Positions 1 through 11,890 of a DNA stretch of 64,000 bases are shown one piece after another. Under the pieces are notes generated by a model that saw only the letters and a list, made by a program, of their open reading frames with translations, was not told the DNA's origin and made no database searches. The stretch comes from Cunninghamia lanceolata (lineage: Eukaryota > Streptophyta > Pinopsida > Cupressales > Cupressaceae): the NCBI GenBank assembly GCA_027924645.1, contig BSBN01001482.1, forward strand, positions 11,302,001 through 11,366,000, in the 5' to 3' direction. Numbering within the stretch: position 1 is the first letter of the stretch; each line of letters starts with the position of its first letter. Position numbers and translations under genes: made by a program.

Positions 1-239
1 CTATATAGAGAGATGGAATCATGTAAAATGAAAGATAAAAAATGACCTACTCTTCAACACCACAAGGCCTAAAAAATAATAGACCCCAATCATCATCATC
101 AAAAGTGCTATAAAGGAGTAGGTCCCAATTTACAACAATTTTATCAAATGCATCATTTTCTATAATGAATTTGTTGGAACTAACCTATGGTTGGGACACG
201 TTGTAGGGTTGAAGATCAACATATATGTGACATAGTTTT

Positions 240-430
240 TGTTTATGCCAAAAATTTTAGGCATCTATATAAAGTGGATGGTAGAAAGCTTATAGCATGT
301 AGCCATGGATTTCCAAGAAGGATATTATGAGTCAATTTTTCAAGCATCACATGGAACAAGGTATCTAATCTACAAGGTCCAACCTTAATTGGTACAATAA
401 TATTACTCATGTAAGATCTAGCCATAGTAT
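240..430 (-). pseudogene. Ty3/gypsy retropepsin (aspartic protease) fragment
   Basis: A 60-residue minus-strand stretch carries ILLGNPWLHAISFLPSTLYR, the flap and C-terminal part of plant Ty3/gypsy retropepsins (family pattern ILGRPWLH...PSTLHQ.LKF). The catalytic DSGA part, gag and reverse transcriptase are not readable nearby, and neighbouring frames are full of stops. It is a relic of an older gypsy element into which the copia element at 666-9768 inserted. Family assignment rests on the motif only. Confidence 0.6.
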
Positions 431-660
431 CAAATCCTCTAAGGGTAAAGTCTAATGGTTATATCTTTGACATGACTACTTCTAATGGGTTTAAATAATC
501 TTTAGTGCATATGTTTTTAAGACTAGATTCATTAGCCACTAAAGAAGTATAAAGTAAACAAAATGAACCAAACCATTTTAAATCTCTACCACTTAATTAT
601 AATCTAAAATCACTAATCGATAAGTAATTTTTATCTAATGGTGTTTACAATTAGCCAGTA

Positions 661-665
661 ATAAT
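661..665. repeat. Target-site duplication ATAAT, left copy (copia 1)
   Basis: ATAAT directly precedes the left LTR and recurs at 9769-9773 directly after the right LTR. Five bases is the normal Ty1/copia duplication, so it fixes both element ends. Confidence 0.95.
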
Positions 666-2607
666 TGTAGGAATACACACAACACTGAGAGGGGGGGTGA
701 ATCAGTGTTGTTAACAATTTTAAAACTTTTTACTACTTTTGATTAATCTAATTTCACAATTTAGAATTCTTCAGAAGGAACAAAGTAAATATGCAGAGTA
801 TCAACACACAGATTTGACACAAGAAATTTCTCGAGTGGAAAACCCTCCTGGGGTATAAAAACCACTCAACTACCTCACTGGCTTAACACAAAATTCAGAT
901 TACAAATGTCTCACTGATATTACAATTCTGCCTCACTGGCAGATTTTATCTCTCTGCATGTCTCACTGACATCATCAACATTCAATGAAAAATTATAACT
1001 CAGGGGATTTCCCTGTTTCAATAAAAACCAAAACCTTATTTCTCCCTTTTAAGATAAACAAAATAAATTTTTCAATCAACCTTTAACTGTCTTCAACTCC
1101 TACAGTCAATCAATTTTGATCTTCAATATATTTCATACCTCTGCAACACCATTTCAAACTAATTCACCATTTTGAGCTCTCTCTCTGCAAACTGAACAAT
1201 TTTTCTTCTCTGAAAAATTATTGTCTTTAATCACCTTCACTTTCTCTGACACCTTCACTTTCTCTGAACAAACATTACTCCATCATGATCATTGAAGAAT
1301 CTCAATATAAATCCCTGAAGAATGATTCTCCATTCCTGCAAAAATTACATACCAATTCCATTCTCCAAAAGAACTTCTTCAAAAATTCTCATTAAATTCT
1401 TTTTCTCCAAAAAACTATTTCATCATCTCTGATCTGCAACATTATATATCTGCCATACAAAATCTCTGTATTCAAAAAAAATTTCAATCAAAACAATAAT
1501 ATCAAAAGAAATTGTTCAACTTCTACTATCATTTTACATTCATCTCACATTCTAAAAAATAAAAACTAAAAACACCAAAATGAAGACTACATTCTTTTTA
1601 TCTTCTCTGTCGTGGGAAACCTTCCAGATTTGACAAAAAACTTAACTAACTTTCTAACTTCATCTTTCAATATTCCACATCTCTTGGGCTTCGCTGTCTT
1701 CCTAGAATAGAAACAAAAAAAACTGATTTTCTTGCCTTTCCTTAACACTGAACCCGTCAAATTTAGAAACGGTTGTATGAGGCTTCGTTTAAATCTACAC
1801 CCTCCGATGAGGACACCCCCGCCAATCATAATTCAAAATATAGCCGTTGATCGGCTTTTTCGCGCCCATAATAGAAACTTACACCGGCGCTCACCAAACT
1901 CCTAACGCACGGGGCCGGTAAAACAACGAGGCTCATACCCTCAAGTTGTTTCTTAAAGACCGATGACCTCTTCGATCGGTCAACTGTCGATTAGGCAAAA
2001 AGTGCTATGACAGTTTGATTTTAGGTTTTTCATTCTAGATTAAGGTTTTGAAAAGTTTTATATCATGTAATAAACATGTAAAGCTTTATATCATGTAATT
2101 TGATCTTTATACCATATGATCTAACTTTTCTCCAAGTCTTAGCCTGACCACATCTGCTAACTATAGATGACTATAGATCAGATATCATATATGTCACACA
2201 TACCATTTATTCAATTGATAAGTAAATAGCATGACATAGAACATGTCACATATCCACACCATTTTACTGAACCAAAACTATTCACTGAAGACCACAACAC
2301 TGAAATCATTACCAAGAAGACCATATCACTGAAAAAGACTATGTCACTGATACCATATCATGAAGACCATATCACTGAATGATACCATACCATGAAGACC
2401 ATATCACTGAAGAATATCATGTCACTGATACTAAGATGATACCAAACCACTGTTAACTGCATCTTGTGAAAACTGTAAATGCAACATCCTGATATCCTGT
2501 CAACTGCATCTTGTTAAAACTGTGAAATACAACATCCTGATATTTTGACATCAATGAAAAGACAACATCCTGACATCCTAATATGCTCAACTGCGAAATG
2601 TGCTACA
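666..2607 (-). repeat. 3' LTR of copia 1 (1942 bp)
   Basis: Nearly identical to 7825-9768. Close to the outer end is an inverted repeat, ACTGAGAG...TGAATCAGT, which recurs near the end of the copia 2 LTR and in the solo LTR at 21374, so it marks a shared LTR terminal module. A GC-richer patch at about 1740-1960 contains an 80-codon minus-strand frame present in both LTRs; nothing indicates that it is translated. Confidence 0.95.
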
Positions 2608-2620
2608 AAACTCCCCCTTT
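2608..2620 (-). other. Polypurine tract of copia 1
   Basis: On the minus strand AAAGGGGGAGTTT directly abuts the 3' LTR. This is the expected plus-strand DNA primer. A similar GGGGGAG tract sits at the same place in copia 2. Confidence 0.9.
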
Positions 2621-2916
2621 GTCTTTGACATTGATGGCAAAACCATAACTCATTTCTCCCCCTTTTTGACATAAAATTGTCAAAGGCAAAAAAAATACCA
2701 CAACTAATAGATTCCTGTTCTTGTAAATGCAATCCTCTAAAAAAAAATTTGCCAAAAAATAACACTTAACTTTACACTGATCAAATGCAGAATACTGTAA
2801 CACTGCCAACCACAAAAATATGTACAAAAACTATATACAGGCTATGTACAAATGAGATTCAGGACATCAAAATTAATCTAGAAGACAACTCCCCCTGAAT
2901 CTAATATCTTTGTAAC

Positions 2917-5900
2917 TTACTGAAGAGAGACAAGAGACAGAACTCCTAATCTCTGTCTCAGAGTTTCAAATGTCTCCTTTGGTAAAGGCTTTGTGAAGAT
3001 ATCAGCTAATTGATCACTAGTATGCACATATTCCAAAGCAACTTCATTTTCAATCACCTTTTCCCTTAGAAAATGATATCTGATAGCAATGTGCTTAGTT
3101 CTTGAATGCATTATAGGATTCTTTGACATATTGATTGAACTTGTGTTATCACAAAGAATAGACACAGGCTTTGTAACCTCAACCTTAATATCAAGAAGTG
3201 ATTGTACCATCCAAAGTACCTGTGTACAACATGATGAAGCAGCAATGTACTCAGCTTCAGCTGTAGATAGAGAAACACAATCTTGTTTCTTACTATGCCA
3301 TGCAACCAATCTGCCACCTAGAAAGAAAGCTGCCCCACTTGTGCTTTTTCTGTCATCAGGACACCCTGCCCAATCTGCATCTGTATAGGCAAGAAGTGTA
3401 AAATCATTGTGTCTAGGATACCATAAACCAAAATCAAGTGTACCCTTAATATATCTAAAGATTCTCTTAACAGCATTCAAATGTGATTGTTTAGGACAAG
3501 CTTGAAATCTAGCAACCAAACAAATAGCCTGCATAATATCAGGCCTAGAAGCAGTGAGATATAAAAGACTCCCAATCATAGATCTATACAGAGATTGTTC
3601 TACTTCAGGTGATTCATCATTTTTACTTAGCTTATGCCCTGTCTCCATAGGAGTACCCAAAGGTTTGCAATCATCCATTTGAAATCTCTTTAACATCTCT
3701 TTGGCATATTTATTTTGTGAGATGAATATTCCCTTTTCAAGCTGAGATACCTGAAGACCAAGAAAGAAAGACAATTCTCCCAACATAGACATTTCAAATT
3801 CTGATTTCATGATGTTAGGAAATGAATGACTCATATCATCATTGTTACTACCAAAAATGATATCATCTACATAAATTTCAACAACCAGAATATCCTCACC
3901 TTTGATTAAATAGTACAAATTACTATCCACACCTCCTTTTGTGAACCCCTGTTCCTGCAAAAACTTATCCAGTCTATAATACCAAGCCCTTGGAGCTTGC
4001 TTTAAACCATATAAAGCCTTTTTCAACCTGTAAACATGATCTGAATTATCTTTATTCACAAAACCTTCTGGTTGTTCCATGTAGACTTCTTCTTCAAGAT
4101 CTCCATTTAGAAATGCTGATTTTACATCCATTTGGTAAACTTTGAAATTTTTATAAACTGAAAAAGCTAAAAACATCCTTATAGCTTCTAATCTAGCAAC
4201 AGGAGCAAATGTTTCTTCAAAGTCAATACCTTCAATTTGTGAATACCCTTTGCAAACCAGTCTGGCTTTATTTCTAACAACTTTACCTTTATCATCAAGC
4301 TTATTCCTAAACACCCATTTTGATCCAATGACATTCTTACCTTCTGGTCTTGGAACAAGTTCCCATGTTTTGTTCTTTTCTATTTGGCTTAACTCCTCTT
4401 CCATGGCCTTAACCCATGCTTCATCTTTGCTGGCCTCAACATAATTCTTTGGTTCCATTTCAGATATCAAACAAACATGTGCTTGATTATGTGCAGCAGC
4501 TTGCTTTCCTCTTCTTGTTAAAACACCACTGTCCTTATCCCCAATGATCAACTCATGAGGATGATCTCTTTGAAATGCCTTTGAAAGAGTCTTTGTCTTA
4601 ACATCAACAGATTTTTCAGGATCTTCTTCCTCTTTCTGAATTTCTTCTTCCTTTTGTGAATGATGATCAACTTCAATGTCATGAATCAACTGCATACAAG
4701 GCTGCAAATCCTCATCCACCTTAACATTAGTACTTTCAATTATTCTTTTGAGCCTATTGTTAAAACATTTATATGCCTTGCTATGTGTAGAATAACCAAG
4801 AAAAATGCCTTCATCACATCTAGACTCAAAACCACATAAGCTATCATTATCTTTCTTGATGTAACACTTACTTCCAAAAATTTTGAAATACCCAACATTA
4901 GCTGACTTACCATACCACAGTTCATAAGGAGTATAATTTGACTTTACCCTTAATTGAACTCTGTTCAGAGTATATACAGCTGTATGAACAGCTTCTCTCC
5001 AATAGACATTAGGCAGATTTGCATCATGTAGTAAAGTTCTTGCCATTTCTTTTACAATCCTGTTTTTCCTTTCAGCTACTCCATTTTGCTGTGGAGTTCT
5101 AGGAGTGGAGAATTGCCTTCTTATCCCATGTTTTTCACAATACTCCTCAAATTCCTTTGAAGTGTACTCTCCTCCATTGTCTGACCTTAGACATTTTAGC
5201 TTGAAATCAGATTCCTTTTCAACCATCTTCTTGAAGATTTTGAATCTATCAAATGCCTCTGATTTATGCCTTAAGAATGTTACCCATGTCATTCTTGAAA
5301 AGTCATCAATGAAAAGCATAAAATACTTTTCTCCTCCCAGAGCTTTAGTCCTTGTAGGACCACACAAATTTGAATGTACCAGCTGCAGAGGTTTTGAAGT
5401 AAAATACTCCTTAGGCTTGAAACTAACTTTGGTTTGCTTACCCAGCTGACACTCTTTGCATATAGTATTACTTGGTTTTGAAATATGAGGCATATTTCTG
5501 ACATTGTGATTCTTGCTAATTCTCACAAGATTGTCAAAATTCACATGACCAAGTCTTCTGTGCCATAACCAGCTTTCCTCAATTTGACCCATGAAACAGA
5601 TATGACTATCAACACTTTTAGTTTCTGAGTTATGAAGATTGTAGATGTTACCACTAGTCCTTAGACCTGCTGCAATAACTTTACCTGATTTCTTTTTAAT
5701 CTCACATCCATGTGCATCAAAAACCACATTAAAACCATTGTCACATATTTGACTGACACTTAACAGGTTGTGCTTCAGTCCTTCTACAAAATACACATCA
5801 TTTAGTGGCGTTTCATCATCAAGAAGAATTGTACCTTTGCCTCTGATCATAATACAATCATTATTTCCAAACATAACAGAGCCTTCATTAATGTCTTCAA

Positions 5901-7752
5901 ACTTAACAAACTTATCTTTGTCCCCTGTCATGTGGTTGGAGCAACCACTGTCAATCACCCACTGTTCCTTTCTTTTGGCATGAAAAGCAGCTTGTGCAAT
6001 CATAACATCTAAGCTCTTATTGATTACCTTAGGTTTCCAAACAAGCAATTTCTTTTCAGAATCCAAAGAAGACAAACCTGAGACAGTATTTCTTGTTGTT
6101 TGCTGCATTTGCAATGAAGGTCTACAGAATTTTGCAATATGCCCAAAATTTTTACAATTGTAACACTTCAAACTTCTTAAGAACATGAATGGATGCATTT
6201 CTCTTCTGATTCCAAATCTGCATTCACTGGCTTTGTGTCCAAACCTGTTGCAACAAAAACAATATCCAGTAAAGTGAGCATTATACCTGAAAGTATCACT
6301 TCTGTTGTAGTTTGTTGTCCTTATGATTGATTTGCCTTTTATAGTAGCCTTTTGAGAACATTGTCCCTCTTCAAATCCAAGACCTGATTTATTTTTGAAT
6401 CCTTTTTGTCTATCAAGAAGATCATCTAATTTATCACTACTTCTGCACATATCAAGTCTTCTTCTTAGACCAACAATTTCAGCTTCAAGTGTATGACATT
6501 CCTTGTCCTTGTTATTCAATTCTTTGTCTTTATCATCAATAATTTTCTTACTTTCTTCAAGAGAAAGAATTAGATCAGTAATCTGTTTCTCATAACAAGT
6601 TAACTTGTTATTCATGATATCATTTTCTTTTTGGAACTGACTTCTTTGAGCAATGATTTCCTTCTTAAGTTTCTTGACTTGACTTAATGCACATATCAAT
6701 TCTCCTTCAAAGTCAATAACAGCTTCACAACTGTTTGATTGTTCTTCACATTTTTCATTTTCATTTAGAATAGCCATAAACAAAGTCTGTGCATTTTCAT
6801 CAAGAAAATCATCTGAATCACTTTCAGTCATATCAACATTTTTTATGAACAGACTTCTTTTCTTTCTGAAATTATTTTTCCTTCTAGAAACAAACTGTTT
6901 CTTTTTGAATTGCTTCTTGTTTTCATCTTCATCACTGTCTGGATCTTTGTAAGGGCACTGAGCTACATAGTGTCCAATCTTTCCACACTCAAAACATTTG
7001 AATGGAAGCTTACCTTTGTACTTACCAACAGATCCCTTCTTTAACTTGCTTGCAAGAGATATTTCTTGTTCATCATCCAATTCATCTGAATCAGAAATCT
7101 CCTTTTCTTTTCTGACTGATTTGAAAGCAGCTTCTTTGCTTGAAGGTATGTCATTGCTAATCCTCATCTCATAAGCTGTGAAAGTGCCATGAAGTTCATC
7201 AAAGGTAACTTTGCTTAAATCTCTTTCTTCAACAGCAGACACTTTGGATTCATATTTTGGATTTAAGGTCCTTAAGATTTTTGTAACAACTGTCTTCTCT
7301 TCCAGTGTATCACCAAGTCCTCTGATAGCATTTACAATTTCTTGGACCCTTAAAAGATATTCTGCCACTTTCTCATCATCACTCATTCTGAGACTTTCAA
7401 ATTTTTCTCTGTAGGATTGCAGTTTTGCTTCTTTGATTTTATCATCTCCTTGATAGATATTTGACAATTTGTCCCATATTTCCTTGGTTGTTTTACACTC
7501 CATGATTTTTACAAGTATGTCATTGGTAAGACCACAACATAATGCATTTTTAGCCTTAGCATTATTTTCATATGCTCTTTTCTCATCAGCTGTGCTAGGA
7601 GGATTTGTAGCAGTATATCCAGTAACAATAGCATCATACACATCATAGCCCAGAGATGACAAATATGACTCCATCCTGAATTTCCAAAAAGCATAGTTAG
7701 AGCCATCAAACATAGGTGCCTTATAATTTGAGTAACCTTCTTGACTTGCCAT
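2917..7752 (-). CDS. Copia Gag-Pol polyprotein, intact (1611 aa)
   Basis: Single frame starting 72 bases inside the 5' LTR. Approximate order: copia-type gag (residues 10-215); CCHC knuckle [14 protein letters not shown] (253-266); coiled-coil-like charged stretch (355-440); two further CCHC knuckles (498-511 and 530-543); protease with DSG (601-603); integrase with H731/H736 and C764/C767, core D858 and E894 spaced 35 residues apart; reverse transcriptase with [11 protein letters not shown] (D1209) and YVDD (1294-1297); RNase H with YTDADWAG and a late CDN; end at [10 protein letters not shown]. Oddity: the first integrase core acidic residue, normally the D of HSDLCGP or HTDLCGP, reads N795 (HSNLCGP). 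Copia 2 has the same change. Otherwise it is full length with no stop or frameshift, which fits the near-identical LTRs. Confidence 0.97.
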   Translation of the reverse strand: MASQEGYSNYKAPMFDGSNYAFWKFRMESYLSSLGYDVYDAIVTGYTATNPPSTADEKRAYENNAKAKNALCCGLTNDILVKIMECKTTKEIWDKLSNIYQGDDKIKEAKLQSYREKFESLRMSDDEKVAEYLLRVQEIVNAIRGLGDTLEEKTVVTKILRTLNPKYESKVSAVEERDLSKVTFDELHGTFTAYEMRISNDIPSSKEAAFKSVRKEKEISDSDELDDEQEISLASKLKKGSVGKYKGKLPFKCFECGKIGHYVAQCPYKDPDSDEDENKKQFKKKQFVSRRKNNFRKKRSLFIKNVDMTESDSDDFLDENAQTLFMAILNENEKCEEQSNSCEAVIDFEGELICALSQVKKLKKEIIAQRSQFQKENDIMNNKLTCYEKQITDLILSLEESKKIIDDKDKELNNKDKECHTLEAEIVGLRRRLDMCRSSDKLDDLLDRQKGFKNKSGLGFEEGQCSQKATIKGKSIIRTTNYNRSDTFRYNAHFTGYCFCCNRFGHKASECRFGIRREMHPFMFLRSLKCYNCKNFGHIAKFCRPSLQMQQTTRNTVSGLSSLDSEKKLLVWKPKVINKSLDVMIAQAAFHAKRKEQWVIDSGCSNHMTGDKDKFVKFEDINEGSVMFGNNDCIMIRGKGTILLDDETPLNDVYFVEGLKHNLLSVSQICDNGFNVVFDAHGCEIKKKSGKVIAAGLRTSGNIYNLHNSETKSVDSHICFMGQIEESWLWHRRLGHVNFDNLVRISKNHNVRNMPHISKPSNTICKECQLGKQTKVSFKPKEYFTSKPLQLVHSNLCGPTRTKALGGEKYFMLFIDDFSRMTWVTFLRHKSEAFDRFKIFKKMVEKESDFKLKCLRSDNGGEYTSKEFEEYCEKHGIRRQFSTPRTPQQNGVAERKNRIVKEMARTLLHDANLPNVYWREAVHTAVYTLNRVQLRVKSNYTPYELWYGKSANVGYFKIFGSKCYIKKDNDSLCGFESRCDEGIFLGYSTHSKAYKCFNNRLKRIIESTNVKVDEDLQPCMQLIHDIEVDHHSQKEEEIQKEEEDPEKSVDVKTKTLSKAFQRDHPHELIIGDKDSGVLTRRGKQAAAHNQAHVCLISEMEPKNYVEASKDEAWVKAMEEELSQIEKNKTWELVPRPEGKNVIGSKWVFRNKLDDKGKVVRNKARLVCKGYSQIEGIDFEETFAPVARLEAIRMFLAFSVYKNFKVYQMDVKSAFLNGDLEEEVYMEQPEGFVNKDNSDHVYRLKKALYGLKQAPRAWYYRLDKFLQEQGFTKGGVDSNLYYLIKGEDILVVEIYVDDIIFGSNNDDMSHSFPNIMKSEFEMSMLGELSFFLGLQVSQLEKGIFISQNKYAKEMLKRFQMDDCKPLGTPMETGHKLSKNDESPEVEQSLYRSMIGSLLYLTASRPDIMQAICLVARFQACPKQSHLNAVKRIFRYIKGTLDFGLWYPRHNDFTLLAYTDADWAGCPDDRKSTSGAAFFLGGRLVAWHSKKQDCVSLSTAEAEYIAASSCCTQVLWMVQSLLDIKVEVTKPVSILCDNTSSINMSKNPIMHSRTKHIAIRYHFLREKVIENEVALEYVHTSDQLADIFTKPLPKETFETLRQRLGVLSLVSLQ

Positions 7753-7810
7753 GATAAGTATTCCAGAAATATGATCTACCCAAGCTGATTAAGCTTTGAC
7801 AGGGTACCAG

Positions 7811-7822
7811 GCTCTGATACCA
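7811..7822 (-). other. Primer-binding site of copia 1 (initiator tRNA-Met)
   Basis: The minus strand reads TGGTATCAGAGC three bases inside the 5' LTR. This is the standard plant Ty1/copia site complementary to the 3' end of initiator tRNA-Met. Confidence 0.93.
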
Positions 7823-7824
7823 AT

Positions 7825-9768
7825 TGTAGGAATACACACAACACTGAGAGGGGGGGTGAATCAGTGTTGTTAACAATTTTAAAACTTTTTACTACTTTTG
7901 ATTAATCTAATTTCACAATTTAGAATTCTTCAGAAGGAACAAAGTAAATATGCAGAGTATCAACACACAGATTTGACACAAGAAATTTCTCGAGTGGAAA
8001 ACCCTCCTGGGGTATAAAAACCACTCAACTGCCTCACTGGCTTAACACAAAATTCAGATTACAAATGTCTCACTGACATTACAATTCTGCCTCACTGGCA
8101 GATTTTATCTCTCTGCATGTCTCACTGACATCATCAACATTCAATGAAAAATTATAACTCAAGGGATTTCCCTGTTTCAATAAAAACCAAAACCTTATTT
8201 CTCCCTTTTAAGATAAACAAAATAAATTTTTCAATCAACCTTTAACTGTCTTCAACTCCTACAGTCAATCAATTTTGATCTTCAATATATTTCATACCTC
8301 TGCAACACCATTTCAAACTAATTCACCATTTTGAGCTTTCTCTCTCTGCAAACTGAACAATTTTTCTTCTCTGAAAAATTATTGTCTTTAATCACCTTCA
8401 CTTTCTCTGACACCTTCACTTTCTCTGAACAAACATTACTCCATCATGATCATTGAAGAATCTCAACATAAATCCCTGAAGAATGATTCTCCATTCCTGC
8501 AAAAATTACATACCAATTCCATTCTCCAAAAGAACTTCTTCAAAAATTCTCATTAAATTCTTTTTCTCCAAAAAACTATTTCATCATCTCTGATCTGCAA
8601 CATTATATATCTGCCATACAAAATCTCTGTATTCAAAAAAAATTTCAATCAAAACAATAATATCAAAAGAAATTGTTCAACTTCTACTATCATTTTACAT
8701 TCATCTCACATTCTAAAAAATAAAAACTAAAAACACCAAAATGAAGACTACATTCTTTTTATCTTCTCTGTCGTGGGAAACCTTCCAGATTTGACAAAAA
8801 ACTTAACTAACTTTCTAACTTCATCTTTCAATATTCCACATCTCTTGGGCTTCGCTGTCTTCCTAGAATAGAAACAAAAAAAACTGATTTTCTTGCCTTT
8901 CCTTAACACTGAACCCGTCAAATTTAGAAACGGTTGTATGAGGCTTCGTTTAAATCTACACCCTCCGATGAGGACACCCCCGCCAATCATAATTCAAAAT
9001 ATAGCCGTTGATCGGCTTTTTCGCACCCATAATAGAAACTTACACCGGCGCTCACCAAACTCCTAACGCACGGGGCCGGTAAAACAACGAGGCTCATACC
9101 CTCAAGTTGTTTCTTAAAGCCCGATGACCTCTTCGACCGGTCAACTGTCGATTAGGCAAAAAGTGATATGACAGTTTGATTTTAGGTTTTTCATTCTAGA
9201 TTAAGGTTTTGAAAAGTTTTATATCATGTAATAAACATGTAAAGCTTTATATCATGTAATTTGATCTTTATACCATATGATCTAACTTTTCTCCAAGTCT
9301 TAGCCTGACCACATCTGCTAACTATAGATGACTATAGATCAGATATCATATATGTCACACATACCATTTATTCAATTGATAAGTAAATAGCATGACATAG
9401 AACATGTCACATATCCACACCATTTTACTGAACCAAAACTATTCACTGAAGACCACAACACTGAAATCATTACCAAGAAGACCATATCACTGAAAAAGAC
9501 TATGTCACTGATACCATATCATGAAGACCATATCACTGAATGATACCATACCATGAAGACCATATCACTGAAGAATATCATGTCACTGATACTAAGATGA
9601 TACCAAACCACTGTTAACTGCATCTTGTGAAAACTGTAAATGCAACATCCTGATATCCTGTCAACTGCATCTTGTTAAAACTGTGAAATACAACATCCTG
9701 ATATTTTGACATCAATGAAAAGACAACATCCTGACATCCTAATATGCTCAACTGCGAAATGTGCTACA
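7825..9768 (-). repeat. 5' LTR of copia 1 (1944 bp)
   Basis: Partner of 666-2607. It is bounded by ATAAT on the outside and by the primer-binding site on the inside. It should hold the element promoter in its right-hand part because transcription runs leftward; no single TATA box stood out strongly enough to call. Confidence 0.95.
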
Positions 9769-9773
9769 ATAAT
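9769..9773. repeat. Target-site duplication ATAAT, right copy (copia 1)
   Basis: Exact copy of 661-665, directly outside the 5' LTR. Confidence 0.95.
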
Positions 9774-10190
9774 GATTTCACATGTAAAGAGTCATCCATA
9801 GAACCATCATAACCTCCCTGTAAAATTCTTCATTAATGTTCATGGTATCATAATGTAATGAATAAGAGGGTGTAATATTATCATCAAAATCCTCATGAGG
9901 CTAAAGATATATCATCATATGGTATGGTGTCATCACATATAAGAGGAGATACATTATGTGAAAGGTATGGCTCTATAGATGTAAGACTATTTATTATATG
10001 ACATACGAGAGACATATCATCATGAGGATTAGTGTGTTGAAGAGGTAAAACTACATCATTTCTATTCATTATATAAGGTGAATCACAAGGTAAAATCTCA
10101 CTGGATTTGTGCTCATGTGCTATCACTAAATGTGTACTCATCACTATCACAATCTATAGGATCATCATCAAGCTAATGAACAAATGGTCA
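9774..10190 (-). other. Right flank of copia 1, degraded, with an 85-codon minus frame
   Basis: The pre-insertion sequence continues here. A minus-strand open stretch at 9893-10150 ends in DDTIPYDDISLAS, loosely like NIPYDDDT in the gag of the small LTR elements in this window. It may be a relic of an older element, but I recognise no domain and see no start context. Confidence 0.25.
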
Positions 10191-10199
10191 ACATAAGTC

Positions 10200-10640
10200 A
10201 AACTTGAGGTTCATTGTTCCACTTCATTGGTTGATGCCACTTTGTATCGCCAACTTGTAGGCAGCCTCATCTACTTGACTCATACGTACTCGGCCCAACA
10301 TTTCATATACAGTTGGCATGGTTTCACACTTTATGTAGGAACCTCATGAGCTTCATTAGAGAGCTGCCAAATGCATCTTGAACTACATAAGGGGCACTCA
10401 CAGATATGCGATTCACTACATAGCAGGTACAAGTTCAGATTTGGTTGGATATACAGATTCTAATTGGGCTGGTGATTATGATGATCGTAAGTCCACTTTT
10501 GGTTACAAATTTCACTTTCGATCCAACCCCATTTGTTTGTAGAGCAAAAAGCAACATTCTATTGCTCTTTCATCGACAGAGGCTGAGTATTGTGGGACTA
10601 TTAATGCAACTACTTAAGCTATTTGGATTTAGAATATCTC
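10200..10640 (+). pseudogene. Ty1/copia reverse transcriptase / RNase H fragment
   Basis: Reading across several frameshifts on the plus strand gives YRQLVGSLIYLTHT, then DLVGYTDSNWAG with DDRKSTFGYKFHF, then IALSSTEAEYCGTINATT. These are the end of copia reverse transcriptase and the RNase H core in correct order. The piece is short, shifted and lacks LTRs, so it is a dead remnant. The following stretch contains a tandem duplication. Confidence 0.75.
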
Positions 10641-10772
10641 AACCCTTCTTTCAAAATGACAAATACCACCACACTTTTCATTGAAAACCTTGACCTCTTA
10701 GGTGAATTCTTTGTCTCAATCCTTCTTTCAAAATGACAAATACCACCTCTCTTTTCATTGAAAACCTTGACT
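10637..10772 (+). repeat. Direct duplication, period about 77 bp
   Basis: The stretch containing CTTCTTTCAAAATGACAAAT and CATTGAAAACCTTGAC appears at about 10637-10693 and again at about 10715-10771 with few differences. It lies immediately after the copia RNase H relic. Confidence 0.75.
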
Positions 10773-10799
10773 AACCCTACCTTCCTATTAGTGAAAATC

Positions 10800-11890
10800 C
10801 TTTTGACTATGATTTCCATTATAGTTGAACATTTAACAACAAAGGAAATATATATTTCAAACAAAATCCAACTCTTTAGAGATGTTGTTGGTAAACTACA
10901 TGATGTATCTAACCCGCATCCCTTGTGGATTCCCTCCATACCCTTCTCTTTACTGAATACTATGCTATGAACAGCCTTAAATACTATGGTATGAAGATGG
11001 ATGTATCATTCCTCTCAACTACACTAGGCTTGCTTTTGGGTTTGAGAATTTCATTGGGTCAATTGCAGGTATGATCTCATTAACTTAGCATGGAGTCAAA
11101 ACATTTTTTTATGAGAGATCAACATATTTGTAGACTTTACAACAATGAACCAAAATAAGAAGAACATATTTAGATGTCAAGCATATTATGAGATCTGTGG
11201 TAGGTTTTATTACCTCTTCAGAGAAAATCATAGCTCTCTATGAGATCTTATTCATTTTAAGGATCAAAGATGTATAATTTTATTTGAATCAAATAGATAA
11301 CCCAACAGAGTCCACATTCTTAAGAGTCCATAATATTGTAAAAAGTCTGAATTTATTTATCAGAGACTGGGAAGTGGTATCCAAATGACATTAACTTAGT
11401 GCCCTGTACACCATTGTGGGTCACAACACAGAACGTGCATAATCAGTCAGTAGTCGTAAATTGGACTAGTGCAATAATCACAATATTTATAAGCCAATTT
11501 ACAAACCATACTGACCATGGATCACAGTCATTGTGATTTCTTATCATAGATTTTTTTTTAACTAGTTAACCAATGGAGTAGTGAAAATATTGACAGATTC
11601 AAAACAGAAGAGCAAGTATATGGAAAAATTCCACAAATTAAAAGCGTCATGAAACTAGTGTTCCTGATTCTGTTGATAGCCAAAATACCACAACTTCAAT
11701 TCTATTACTAATATATCTCCTATTCAAGCTTAAACTGGAGCTTGACTGAACACACTTGATGAAGTCTAATTCTGGTAATGATGATGTGTCCTGGCACAAT
11801 TGAGTTCGAACAGAAAACAATAGAGAGGCAATAAGAAAATCTTTTCTCTGGATATAACATCAAAAGCCTGTCTGAGACTGAGGACAACGC
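10800..11890. other. AT-rich intergenic stretch, nothing recognised
   Basis: No frame, repeat or RNA gene could be supported here on either strand. Short open stretches are dispersed and without motif. Confidence 0.6.

Larger units (their letters stand above)
666..9768 (-). mobile_element. Complete Ty1/copia LTR retrotransposon (copia 1), 9.1 kb, very young
   Basis: The element lies on the minus strand. Its 5' LTR is the right one (7825-9768) and its 3' LTR the left one (666-2607). Both begin TGTAGG and end GCTACA on the plus strand. A primer-binding site, an uninterrupted 1611-residue Gag-Pol frame and a polypurine tract lie between them, and the ends are flanked by ATAAT. I count only about ten base differences and one 2-bp indel between the LTRs (roughly 99.5% identity), so insertion was recent. 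LTR length near 1.9 kb and a gag with three zinc knuckles resemble the SIRE/Maximus side of copia; that lineage placement is an inference. Confidence 0.96.

Noticed and set aside
1587..1829. 80-codon minus frame present identically in both copia 1 LTRs
   Set aside because: Identity follows from the LTRs being recent copies; no domain, and it spans U3-like sequence.
666..2607. Copia 1 LTR as an independent solo LTR
   Set aside because: The partner LTR, primer site, polypurine tract and matching ATAAT duplications make one complete element.
3089..3388. Plus-strand open frames across the copia 1 polyprotein
   Set aside because: Antisense shadows of an intact minus-strand coding region.
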